Positions 6,835 through 13,395 of a DNA stretch of 14,128 bases are shown one piece after another (positions within the stretch are counted from its first letter, which is position 1; every line of letters starts with the position of its first letter). A program made the translations under genes and the position numbers. Source of the DNA: Acidimicrobiaceae bacterium (GTDB lineage: Bacteria; Actinomycetota; Acidimicrobiia; Acidimicrobiales; RAAP-2); contig PLCI01000131.1 of assembly GCA_003135595.1 (NCBI GenBank), positions 10,991 to 25,118 of the forward strand, read 5' to 3'. Below the pieces are notes generated by a model. It was not told where the DNA came from, did no database searches, and saw nothing but the letters and a program-made list of their open reading frames with translations.

Positions 6835-8366
6835 CAGTTGAGTTGGTCCACGAACGGCTCGATCGCCTTCCACCACGAGCCGTCGAGGAGGAACGACTCG
6901 GCGATCGCGATCTCACGCGCGAGCGGTCGGTCGGGTCCAGGACCGACGCCGAGCGCCACGAGCGCGCGGACGAGGGCGTTCGACGGTGGCGCGCCGACGA
7001 GCGGCGCGCGCAGCGACAGCGCGCGGGACCCCGCGAGTAGCTCGACGGCGAGCACGATGCGGAGCGCGGCAATGCTCCTGCGGAGCTTGCGAGCGGCGTG
7101 CCACCCCATGGACACGTGATCCTCCTGCATCGCTGAGGTGGGGATCGAGTCGACGGACGCGGGCACCGCGAGGCGCTTCATCTCGGACACGAGCCCCGCC
7201 TGGGTGTAGTGGGCGATCATGAGGCCGGAGTCCACGCCGGGTCGGTGCGCGAGGAATGCCGGCAGTCCGAAGCTGCGCGCAGGGTCGAGGAGCCGGTCCG
7301 TGCGGCGTTCCGACATGGAGGCGACGTCGGCGAGCGCGATCGCGCAGAAGTCCAGCACGTAGCCGAGCGGAGCGCCGTGGAAGTTCCCCGTCGACGCGAG
7401 GCTGCCGTCCGCGAGGACCACAGGGTTGTCGATCGCGGACTCCAGCTCGAGCACCGCGACGCGCCGTGCGTGCTCGACCGTGTCGCGCGCGGCGCCGTGC
7501 ACCTGGGGCGCGCAGCGCAGCGAGTAGGCGTCCTGGACCTGCGACGTGTCGTCGAGGTGGGCCGCGACGATGGGGGAGTCCGCCATCAGCCGCAGGAGAT
7601 TCGCGGCACTCAGCTGCTGGCCGACCTGTGGTCGCAGCCGCTGGAGGTCGTCGCGGAACACGCGGTCGGTGCCGCGCAGGGCCTGGATCGACAGCGACGC
7701 GGTCACGTCAGCGATCCGAAGCAGCTCCTCGGCGTCGCGGACAGCGAGGAGCAGCATGCCGAGCATGCCGTCGGTGCCGTTGATGAGGGCGAGCCCCTCC
7801 TTCTCGGCGAGCGTCACGGGCTGGAGCCCCGCGGCGCTGAGCGCGTCGCCAGCCGCGATCCGCTCACCTCGTGCGTCGCGAACGTCGCCCTCCCCCATGA
7901 GCGCGAGGCCAACGTGCGCGAGCGGCGCGAGGTCGCCCGAGCACCCGAGCGAGCCGAACTCGAAGACGACTGGCGTGATCCGAGCGTTGAGGAGCTCCGC
8001 GTAGGCCTGCGCGGTCACGGCACGGACGCCGGTGACCCCCGAGCACAGCGTGCGGAGGCGGCAGAGCATCATCGCTCGGACCACCTCTGCCTCCACCTCG
8101 TCGCCGACGCCCGCCGCGTGGCTGCGCAGGAGCGAGCGCTGCAGGCCGGCCCGGTCACCGGGCTCGATGTAGGTCGTGGCCAGCGACCCGAAGCCCGTCG
8201 AGACGCCGTAGACCGGCAGGTCGGAGTCCACGAGGGCGTCGATGCCGTGCCGGCACGCATCGAGGCGCTCGAGCACTGCGTCGTCGAGGTGCACCTCCTC
8301 GAGGCCCCGGGCGACGCGGATCACGTCGTCGATCGTGAGCGTCGTGCCGTCCAGCGTGACGGTCAC
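6834..8366 (-). CDS. hutH: Histidine ammonia-lyase (histidase)
   Basis: A 510-residue MIO-type ammonia-lyase that deaminates L-histidine to trans-urocanate and commits histidine to degradation. The active-site signature GSLGCSGDLAPLAH is at 138-151. The triad that cyclises to the methylidene-imidazolone cofactor is Cys142-Ser143-Gly144; Cys in place of the commoner Ala is allowed by the family signature ([AC]-S-G). YGVSTGFGSLA (53-63) contains the catalytic Tyr53, and NGTDG and the SMQEDHVSMG-like region (SAMQEDHVSMGWHAARK) are present. Context and the ELLAGSRAL-type C-terminus support histidine rather than Phe/Tyr as substrate. The GTG start at 8366 overlaps the hutG stop by four bases (GTGA). 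GGGAGG lies five bases upstream (8372-8377), so translation is coupled to hutG. Confidence 0.95.
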   Translation of the reverse strand: MTVTLDGTTLTIDDVIRVARGLEEVHLDDAVLERLDACRHGIDALVDSDLPVYGVSTGFGSLATTYIEPGDRAGLQRSLLRSHAAGVGDEVEAEVVRAMMLCRLRTLCSGVTGVRAVTAQAYAELLNARITPVVFEFGSLGCSGDLAPLAHVGLALMGEGDVRDARGERIAAGDALSAAGLQPVTLAEKEGLALINGTDGMLGMLLLAVRDAEELLRIADVTASLSIQALRGTDRVFRDDLQRLRPQVGQQLSAANLLRLMADSPIVAAHLDDTSQVQDAYSLRCAPQVHGAARDTVEHARRVAVLELESAIDNPVVLADGSLASTGNFHGAPLGYVLDFCAIALADVASMSERRTDRLLDPARSFGLPAFLAHRPGVDSGLMIAHYTQAGLVSEMKRLAVPASVDSIPTSAMQEDHVSMGWHAARKLRRSIAALRIVLAVELLAGSRALSLRAPLVGAPPSNALVRALVALGVGPGPDRPLAREIAIAESFLLDGSWWKAIEPFVDQLN

Positions 8367-9265
8367 CGCGCCCTCCCGACGAAGCCTGCCAGGACCTCGA
8401 GGACGACCAGGGCCGCCAGGCGAACGGTCCGCTGATCGTCAGTGTCGCGCTCCACGTCTATCTCGGTCAGGTCGATCGCGCGCACGCGGGGATCGCGCGC
8501 CAGCAGTCGGGCGGCCCGTCGAACGTCGTCTGCGGAGAGCCCCCCCGGGGCTGCCGCGGGACACGCCGGCACGCTGGCACGGTCCGCGACGTCGAAGTCG
8601 ATGTCGACGTAGATCGGGCGGTCACCCTCGCCAGCGACCTCGAGGGCGCGGGCCACCGCGACGTCGATCGGCTGGTTTCGCATCTCGAAGCGAGGGACGA
8701 TCGTGATCCCGGCCTTGCGGGCTTCCAGCGCGTACGAAGCCGAGTTGGAGAAGTCGGCGAGCCCCAGCTGGGCGACGTGGTTCCCGTCGAGTCCCGCCTC
8801 GAGGAGCTGGCGAACGGGCGAGCCGTTCGACTCGCCCTCTCGGAGGTCGAGGTGCGCGTCAAGGGTGATGAGGCCCCAGCGTCCGAGCGCGTCGCCGGCG
8901 AGCGCGGACATCGCCGGGAACGTCATGCTGTTGTCGCCGCCGAGGGCGATCAGGAGTCCGCATGCCGCATCGATCCGGGCCATGTGCTCGCGGACATGGA
9001 TCTTCCCGTCCGCTGCGTCGGGCTCGTGCACGTCGCCGTAGTCGACCACGTCGACCAGCTCGGCGAGATCCACCTCGTCTTGCCACGAGAACGTGGCGAA
9101 TCGCTCGAGTGCTGTCCGGATGGCCGCGGGCGTGGAGGTCCCCGAGCGAGGTGTGAGCGACGACTGGAACGTCGAGATGCCGATCAGTGCCGCGCTCAGT
9201 CGCCCGGCACGGAGTTCGGGGCGAAGCAGTGAGTCAGCGGACGTCCAGCGTGGGTCCTGCGTCAC
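8363..9265 (-). CDS. hutG: Formimidoylglutamase (arginase/ureohydrolase family)
   Basis: A 300-residue ureohydrolase-family protein. By context it hydrolyses N-formimino-L-glutamate to glutamate and formamide, the last step of this hut pathway. Metal-site motifs are recognisable: LGGDNS (108-113), LDAHLDLRE (135-143) and YVDIDFDVADRASVPACP (219-236, with Asp221 and Asp223), followed by PGGLS. In most arginase-family enzymes the first motif is GGDHS, whose His is a Mn ligand; here it is Asn112. This may be a subfamily trait or indicate a modified metal centre. Sequence alone could equally be labelled agmatinase; being first in hutGHUI makes HutG the better call. The GTG at 9265 has TAAGGT six bases upstream. 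This hexamer can be read as a leaderless -10, while the overlapping AAGGTGA could serve as a Shine-Dalgarno, so the mode of initiation is ambiguous. The stop overlaps the hutH start (GTGA). Confidence 0.85.
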   Translation of the reverse strand: MTQDPRWTSADSLLRPELRAGRLSAALIGISTFQSSLTPRSGTSTPAAIRTALERFATFSWQDEVDLAELVDVVDYGDVHEPDAADGKIHVREHMARIDAACGLLIALGGDNSMTFPAMSALAGDALGRWGLITLDAHLDLREGESNGSPVRQLLEAGLDGNHVAQLGLADFSNSASYALEARKAGITIVPRFEMRNQPIDVAVARALEVAGEGDRPIYVDIDFDVADRASVPACPAAAPGGLSADDVRRAARLLARDPRVRAIDLTEIDVERDTDDQRTVRLAALVVLEVLAGFVGRAR

Positions 9266-9271
9266 GTCGTC

Positions 9272-9277
9272 ACCTTA
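9272..9277 (-). promoter_or_regulatory. Putative -10 element of the hutGHUI operon
   Basis: TAAGGT on the minus strand fits TANNNT and ends six bases before the hutG GTG. No clear -35 is seen. Because the four hut genes overlap or nearly touch, this is the likely single promoter for the whole operon. Confidence 0.5.
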
Positions 9278-9315
9278 CGAACCGGACCGACACTCGGGCA
9301 GCCATCGTCGCCGGG

Positions 9316-9333
9316 CGCCTCTCGGTCGAGGCG
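9316..9333. repeat. Small inverted repeat upstream of hutG
   Basis: CGCCTC (9316-9321) and GAGGCG (9328-9333) are exact inverted arms around a 6-base spacer, centred about 50 bp upstream of the hutG -10. It could be a regulator half-site pair for the hut operon. In DNA of this GC content such a 6-bp dyad is also expected by chance. Confidence 0.25.
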
Positions 9334-9555
9334 TCGCCGAGATCACGCAGGATCGATTGAGTCCCGACTCGTCAGCGCCAGTCGAGGGAGGGACAGGCGA
9401 GCCGAGTCCGTTGGCCCCTCCGCGGTGTCGATGATCGCTCGCAATCGCAGAGGAATCAGCCGTACCGCAACGACCGGCGCCACGAACAAGATCGAGTTGT
9501 CCAGCGACGTCAGTGCGAGTCCTGCCCAGACATCTCCCTTGTTGACACCGCAAAT

Positions 9556-9569
9556 GGGACCTAGGTCCC
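9556..9569. promoter_or_regulatory. Perfect palindrome resembling a DosR/DevR box
   Basis: GGGACCTAGGTCCC is a perfect 14-bp palindrome centred about 63 bp before the GTG of the Ddn-like gene. It matches both outer GGGAC/GTCCC arms of the mycobacterial DosR (DevR) consensus core GGGACTWWAGTCCC and differs at the flanking T and A positions. A TTGACA lies eight bases upstream. No response regulator gene is in the window, so the binding factor is inferred. Confidence 0.5.
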
Positions 9570-9625
9570 TGTTATGCCAGACGCTGTCGCGAGCAGACTT
9601 GAAGACCTCATCGGAATGGAGCGCC

Positions 9626-10120
9626 GTGTCGAGATATCACGACTATCTCCGCTGGCTGTACAAGGGCGGTCGCCCGAACCGCTTGGCCCGGCTGCAGAAC
9701 AGCGCCTCAGCCGCCGTGTTCGCCCGGGGCGTGCTCCCGAGGCGGGCAGCCTCGCTCGAGGTCCGGGGCCGCAAGAGCGGGCGGACCGTGTCGCTGCCGG
9801 TCGTGATCGCCGACCTGGCGGGGGAGCGCTACTTGGTCTCCATGCTCGGTGAGGGTGCCAACTGGGTCCAGCACGTGCGAGCCGATCATGGTCAGGCGAT
9901 CCTCCGACACGGAAGGTGCGAGTCCGTCACCCTCGAGGAAGTCCCCGTCGAGGACCGCCCCGCGATCTTGCGCCGCTACCTCGACGTCGCGCCCGGAGCG
10001 AGGCCGCACATACCTGTCGAGCGCAGCGCGCCGATCGCGGACTTTGAGCGGATCGCTCCCAGCTTCCCCGTGTTTCGCATCGTCGCCACGGGGGGCCGAA
10101 AGGATCCCTCGATCCGGTAA
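9626..10120 (+). CDS. Deazaflavin (F420)-dependent nitroreductase / quinone reductase family protein
   Basis: A 164-residue protein of the split-barrel Ddn family, whose members use reduced coenzyme F420 to reduce quinones or nitro compounds. Family features are the short N-terminal helix (YLRWLYKGGRPNRLARL, 7-23) and the strand pair LEVRGRKSGRTVSLPVVIAD (44-63, the R-G-R-K/R-S-G-R hallmark). The cofactor-side segment GERYLVSMLGEGANWVQHVRADHG (66-89) follows, then AILRHGR. Length fits the family (about 140-165). The GTG at 9626 is preferred because GGAG lies four bases upstream (9618-9621) and family-like sequence begins immediately after it. In-frame starts further up (e.g. ATG 9554, which overlaps the palindrome) would add non-conserved residues. 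Unlike most genes here it has no -10 at the leaderless spacing. It is probably monocistronic, converging on marR across 32 bp that contain a hairpin. The physiological substrate is unknown. Confidence 0.8.
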   Translation: MSRYHDYLRWLYKGGRPNRLARLQNSASAAVFARGVLPRRAASLEVRGRKSGRTVSLPVVIADLAGERYLVSMLGEGANWVQHVRADHGQAILRHGRCESVTLEEVPVEDRPAILRRYLDVAPGARPHIPVERSAPIADFERIAPSFPVFRIVATGGRKDPSIR

Positions 10121-10126
10121 GCCGGT

Positions 10127-10143
10127 GCACGCGGACTGCGTGC
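10127..10143. terminator. Short hairpin between convergent genes, possible terminator
   Basis: GCACGC (10127-10132) and GCGTGC (10138-10143) form a 6-bp stem with a 5-base loop in the 32-bp gap between the stop of the Ddn-like gene and the stop of marR. There is no T-run. The position suggests shared termination, but the stem is short. Confidence 0.4.
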
Positions 10144-10152
10144 GGGAGCCGG

Positions 10153-10641
10153 TCAGCCACCGGCCGGGTCGGGGAGCCTCGTCGCGTCAACGCCGAGGCT
10201 CGCCCGCACCTTGCCCAGCAGCTCGAGGAGCTGCTCGCGCTCGTGGGGTTCGAGCTCCGCGCAGATCCGTGCTTCCTGCGCCTTGGCCGCCTCGAGCGCC
10301 GCGTCGTGGAGGGACTCGCCTTTCGCCGTGAGGTGCAGGGCGCGGGTCCTGCGATCCGACGTCAGGTGCCGACGCTCGATGAGGCCCTTGTCCTCGAGCT
10401 GGTCGACGATCGTGACCATGGTGCTCGCCGGGATCCCCAAGCCGTCGCCGATGCCCTGCTGGGACTGGTCGGGCGCGAGGCGCACGGCACTCATGACCGC
10501 GAAATGCCGAGGCTCGATGTCGAACTGGCCCGTGATCCGGCCGAACTGGCGGGCCGTCTCGAGGCCGAGTTGGGACAGGGTGAAGCCGACGGAGACCCAG
10601 GGTGGCCCGCTCCCGACCCGCTGCTCATCCGGTGGCACCAC
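10153..10641 (-). CDS. MarR family transcriptional regulator
   Basis: A 162-residue winged-helix regulator of the MarR family; these act as dimers and usually repress a neighbouring efflux or stress gene until a small molecule releases them. The N-terminal dimerisation helices (about 14-50) are followed by the helix-turn-helix QSQQGIGDGLGIPASTMVTIVDQLEDKGLI (about 59-88) and the wing RRHLTSDRRTRALHLTAKG (89-107; DRR is the typical wing tip). A C-terminal helix (LEPHEREQLLELLGKVRASL) completes the dimer interface. The GTG at 10641 has TACAGT exactly six bases upstream and no Shine-Dalgarno. A second GTG follows immediately. The gene is divergent from the MMPL transporter across only 42 bp, so autoregulation and control of that transporter are the natural inference. 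Confidence 0.9.
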   Translation of the reverse strand: MVPPDEQRVGSGPPWVSVGFTLSQLGLETARQFGRITGQFDIEPRHFAVMSAVRLAPDQSQQGIGDGLGIPASTMVTIVDQLEDKGLIERRHLTSDRRTRALHLTAKGESLHDAALEAAKAQEARICAELEPHEREQLLELLGKVRASLGVDATRLPDPAGG

Positions 10642-10647
10642 GGTCGA

Positions 10648-10653
10648 ACTGTA
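10648..10653 (-). promoter_or_regulatory. Putative -10 element of marR (leaderless)
   Basis: Minus-strand TACAGT (TANNNT) is followed by TCGACC and the GTG at 10641. Its expected -35 position falls on the -10 of the divergent MMPL gene. Confidence 0.55.
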
Positions 10654-10671
10654 CTTTCATGTGGTTCGATA

Positions 10672-10677
10672 TAGGAT
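10672..10677 (+). promoter_or_regulatory. Putative -10 element of the MMPL gene (leaderless)
   Basis: TAGGAT (TANNNT) is followed by AGTTCC and the ATG at 10684, with no Shine-Dalgarno. Its expected -35 position coincides with the marR -10, so the two promoters are superimposed back to back. Confidence 0.6.
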
Positions 10678-10683
10678 AGTTCC

Positions 10684-12834
10684 ATGCCGAGTAATTCGCA
10701 GGCGAACGATGTGCCTCGGTCGGCGCTCGGACGGCTCGCGAGCTGGGTGATCACGCACCGCCGCCGCGTGCTCCTCGTGTGGGCGGTGCTGTTCCTCTTC
10801 GGAGGCTACGCGTCGTCGCAGCTGACCTCGCGGCTGAGCTACGACTTCTCCCTTCCGGGCCAGCCCGCCTACGAGACCGGGCTGAAGATCCGGCACCTCT
10901 GGGGCAACGGCGGCGATCCTCCGACGGTGCTCGTGGTGACGGTGCCCCAGGATTCGCACGTCAGCGCCGCCGATGCCCAGTTGGCCGCCGCGTTCGCCGC
11001 AGGGCAGCGCGCCGCGCCCCAGGTGCGCGTCGCCGACGTCGTGAACACCGGAGACCTGAGCTTCGTCACGAGCGACGGCCGCACGACGTACGCGTTCTTG
11101 TTCGTGCCGCCGAACACCGGCTTCGGGCCCAACCGAGAGCTGGCTGCCTTCCAGGCCGCCGCGACCGCCGCGCTTCCTCGGGACCACGTGGGGATCACGG
11201 GCATCGAGGCGCTCAGCTCCGGCGGCTCCTCGCGTGGTCCGAGCGTGCTGATCGAGACGGTGTTCGCGGGTCTTGGCGCGCTCGCGGTCCTCGCGTTTGT
11301 CTTCGCGTCCGTCCTCGCGCTGATGCCGCTGCTCATCGCAATCGTCTCGATCCTCTCGACCTTCCTCGTCCTGCTCGGGCTCACGTACGTGACGCCGGTC
11401 TCGTTCATCGTCCAGTTCCTCGTCGCGCTGGTCGGCCTCGGCGTGGCGATCGACTACTCGCTCCTCGTGGTCACCCGTTGGCGAGAGGAGCGAGCTCGCG
11501 GCTCCAGCAACGAAGCTGCGGTCGTGACCGCGATGGAGACGGCCGGGCGCGCCGTGCTCATCTCGGGGCTGACCGTCGCCATCGGGCTCCTGTCGCTCCT
11601 CGTCCTGCCGGTGCCGTTCCTCCGCAGCGTCGGCATCGGAGGCATGCTGATCCCGCTCATCTCGGTGGCGGTCGTGCTCACGCTCTTGCCCGCGCTGCTC
11701 GTCCGCGTCGGGCCACGCATGGACTGGCCGCGCATTCGAACGGAAGCCTCCGCGAGCAAGGGCTGGACCAGGTGGACCGCGATGGTGTCGCGTCACCCCT
11801 GGCGCGGCGCGGTCACGGCGATCCTGCTGCTGTGCGTCGCTGCGTTCCCGGTGCTGCACATTCGGGTGGGCCAGACGTCGGCCCAGGCGGAGGCCCAGCG
11901 CGGGTCCGCCCACGCCCTGTACGCACAGCTCCAGGCGGGCGGCGTCGCCGCCGGCGTGATCACGCCGCTCGAGATCCTCGTCGAGTCCTCTCGCGCCGCC
12001 GCGGTCACGTCCAGCCTCCGGTCGGTGGCCGGCGTCGACACCGTGGCGCTCCCGACCGGGACGAACGGCACGAGGTCAGGGCTGTCCGACGTCATCGTGG
12101 TCCCGACCATCGAGTCCGTAAACAGCGCGACGCTCGGTCCGGTGCGGTCCGTCGAGCACGCGGTGGCGGGTCGCGCCGGCGTGCTCGGCGTCGCGGGGGA
12201 GGGACCGGGCCAGCAGGCGTTCACGTCCGCGGTCTACGGCAACGCGCCACTCATGCTGCTCGTGCTGGCCGTGCTCATGTTCCTGTTGCTCGCCCGTGCG
12301 TTCCGATCGATGATCCTCGCGATCAAGGCCGTCATTCTCAACATCGTCTCGCTCGCAGCGACGTTCGGCATCCTCACGTGGTTCTGGCAGGACGGCCATG
12401 GCTCCTCGGGCCTCTTCGGCATCCCCGCCACCGGGGCGATCACGTTCTGGGTCCCGATCTCGGTCTTCGCGTTCCTCTTCGGGCTCTCCATGGACTACGA
12501 GGTCTTCATCCTGTCCCGCGTTCGCGAGGAGTACGACAAGGGCCGCGACACGAAGCAGGCGGTCATCGAGGGGCTCGGGCGAACCGGGCGGCTCGTCACC
12601 AGCGCCGCACTGATCCTCTTCCTCGCGTTCGTGAGCCTTGCGTCCGCTCCCATCACGGACATCAAGATCATGGCGACGGGGCTGGGCGTCGGCATCTTGA
12701 TCGACGCGACCGTCATCCGAGCGCTGCTCGTGCCCTCCATGGTCGTGCTCTTCGGCAGGCTCAACTGGTGGCTGCCCCGGCCCCTCGCGCGCGCACTGTT
12801 CGTCCGCTCCGAAGCCCTCGCCACGTCGACGTAG
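10684..12834 (+). CDS. MMPL/RND family transporter
   Basis: A 716-residue inner-membrane transporter of the MMPL branch of the RND superfamily. Such proteins are proton-driven exporters of lipids, drugs or siderophores. TM1 (about 28-46) is followed by an extracytoplasmic domain (about 47-185), then TM2-6 (about 190-340), TM7 (about 374-392), a second extracytoplasmic domain (about 393-518) and TM8-12 (about 521-692). The duplicated proton-relay motifs are VAIDYSLLVVTRWREE (254-269) and LSMDYEVFILSRVREE (601-616). D257/Y258 and D604/Y605 correspond to the paired Asp-Tyr residues known to be essential in mycobacterial MmpL3. Both cytosolic linkers after these motifs (SSNEAAVVTAMETAGRA; DTKQAVIEGLGRTGR) are typical. 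The ATG at 10684 has TAGGAT six bases upstream. It has no MmpS-like partner or long C-terminal domain. Divergence from marR suggests inducible efflux; the substrate is unknown. Confidence 0.92.
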   Translation: MPSNSQANDVPRSALGRLASWVITHRRRVLLVWAVLFLFGGYASSQLTSRLSYDFSLPGQPAYETGLKIRHLWGNGGDPPTVLVVTVPQDSHVSAADAQLAAAFAAGQRAAPQVRVADVVNTGDLSFVTSDGRTTYAFLFVPPNTGFGPNRELAAFQAAATAALPRDHVGITGIEALSSGGSSRGPSVLIETVFAGLGALAVLAFVFASVLALMPLLIAIVSILSTFLVLLGLTYVTPVSFIVQFLVALVGLGVAIDYSLLVVTRWREERARGSSNEAAVVTAMETAGRAVLISGLTVAIGLLSLLVLPVPFLRSVGIGGMLIPLISVAVVLTLLPALLVRVGPRMDWPRIRTEASASKGWTRWTAMVSRHPWRGAVTAILLLCVAAFPVLHIRVGQTSAQAEAQRGSAHALYAQLQAGGVAAGVITPLEILVESSRAAAVTSSLRSVAGVDTVALPTGTNGTRSGLSDVIVVPTIESVNSATLGPVRSVEHAVAGRAGVLGVAGEGPGQQAFTSAVYGNAPLMLLVLAVLMFLLLARAFRSMILAIKAVILNIVSLAATFGILTWFWQDGHGSSGLFGIPATGAITFWVPISVFAFLFGLSMDYEVFILSRVREEYDKGRDTKQAVIEGLGRTGRLVTSAALILFLAFVSLASAPITDIKIMATGLGVGILIDATVIRALLVPSMVVLFGRLNWWLPRPLARALFVRSEALATST

Positions 12835-12843
12835 GCGGGCGAG

Positions 12844-12911
12844 CCCAGCGCCGTCGATCCGCTGGTCGACGCGAGGTCGTCCGCTGCTCTGACCAAGTGA
12901 TCAGCGCTGGG
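12844..12911. repeat. Inverted repeat after the MMPL stop
   Basis: CCCAGCGC (12844-12851) and GCGCTGGG (12904-12911) are exact 8-bp inverted arms separated by 52 bases. They lie in the 120-bp gap between the convergent MMPL and small hypothetical genes. A folded RNA could act as a terminator, but the long loop makes this weak. CGATGCCC is also repeated in tandem (12936-12943 and 12947-12954) right beside the hypothetical gene's stop. Confidence 0.3.
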
Positions 12912-12954
12912 AGCGCGCACGAGACGGCGGTCAGGCGATGCCCGAGCGATGCCC

Positions 12955-13389
12955 CTAGCGCAGCGGGATGATCGTGGCGAGCTCCGCAGTCGGCTCCGCG
13001 GGGCGCCGCGGGGCGAGGTACTCCGTCGAGGAGAGCCGGTCGATCGCGCGTTCGGCGATCTCGTCGGACGTGCAGCCTGCAGTGCGGGCAGCACGCTCCA
13101 AGAGCGCGCCGAGATACGACACCGCGCACAGGACGTCGTCTCGGGGCGACCGGCCCACGAAGGGGACCGGCTCGCGCGCGGCGTCCATCCCCGCTGCAAC
13201 GAGCACTGCCTCACGGAGCGGAGCGAGCAGGTCCAGCACCCCGAAAATGTCGGTCTGGGTCCGAAACATCCATGCGGACACGCCAAATTCGAGCGCGAGG
13301 TCTGGATTTGGCGAATCCCCAGGTCCTAGAATCGTGAGTCCACGAAGCAGGGTCGGTGCCATCGGTTCGCTCGCAGGTGCGCTGGCCAC
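12955..13389 (-). CDS. Hypothetical protein, unrecognised
   Basis: A 144-residue protein I do not recognise. It has an Ala/Pro-rich N-terminus, then a mixed segment (LALEFGVSAWMFRTQTDIFGVLDLLAPLREAVL, residues 31-63). A hydrophilic linker (REPVPFVGRSPRDD) leads to two predicted helices (VLCAVSYLGALLERAARTAG; SDEIAERAIDRLSS) and a tail ending in ATIIPLR. No signal peptide, transmembrane segment or metal motif is evident. The start is uncertain. GTG 13389 is chosen because CACACT lies six bases upstream, the leaderless spacing used by neighbours; ATG 13362 (135 residues) is the alternative, with no clear -10 or Shine-Dalgarno. The frame is open further upstream to 13482, but that would run into ku. 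It is divergent from ku across 65 bp, so a functional link to Ku is possible but unsupported. Confidence 0.6.
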   Translation of the reverse strand: MASAPASEPMAPTLLRGLTILGPGDSPNPDLALEFGVSAWMFRTQTDIFGVLDLLAPLREAVLVAAGMDAAREPVPFVGRSPRDDVLCAVSYLGALLERAARTAGCTSDEIAERAIDRLSSTEYLAPRRPAEPTAELATIIPLR

Positions 13390-13395
13390 AGCACC

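Larger units (their letters stand above)
9278..9625. other. Intergenic region between divergent hutG and the Ddn-like gene
   Basis: About 350 bp without a convincing gene. It holds the hut promoter at its left edge, a small inverted repeat (9316-9333), a TTGACA at 9542-9547 that could be a -35 on the plus strand, and a perfect 14-bp palindrome at 9556-9569. Short open frames here (9275-9553 minus; 9574-9852 plus) lack recognisable protein character. A long 5' untranslated region, or an upstream extension of the Ddn-like protein from the ATG at 9554, cannot be excluded. Confidence 0.5.
10646..10682. promoter_or_regulatory. Candidate MarR operator: inverted half-sites spanning both divergent promoters
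   Basis: GAACTGT (10646-10652) and ATAGTTC (10676-10682) are inverted copies with one mismatch in seven. Each overlaps the -10/start region of one of the two divergent genes. Because the half-sites are about 30 bp centre to centre, they could instead be two separate operators. No long uninterrupted palindrome is present. Confidence 0.35.

Noticed and set aside
4026..8435. Long plus-strand open frames opposite the hut operon (4026-5600, 5243-6841, 7209-8435)
   Set aside because: They are antisense to intact, motif-bearing hutI, hutU and hutH and read as Arg/Gly/Asp/Val-rich translations typical of antisense frames in GC-rich DNA; no domain is recognisable.
9275..9553. Minus-strand 92-codon ORF upstream of hutG
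   Set aside because: It overlaps the hut promoter and its translation shows no conserved or structured segment.
9574..9852. Alternative small ORF (92 codons, ATG 9574) overlapping the Ddn-like gene
   Set aside because: It has a TAGGTC six bases upstream, close to the leaderless pattern, but lacks the final T. Its translation past about residue 20 is the shadow of the Ddn-like frame, with Arg/Pro-rich composition.
12936..12954. Tandem CGATGCCC repeat as a possible repeat array
   Set aside because: Only two 8-bp copies; too short to be a meaningful array or attachment site.
10657..12971. Long frames overlapping the MMPL gene (10657-11913 minus and 10779-12971 plus)
   Set aside because: Very Arg/Asp/His-rich with no hydrophobic or domain pattern, and they overlap a clear transporter gene in another frame.
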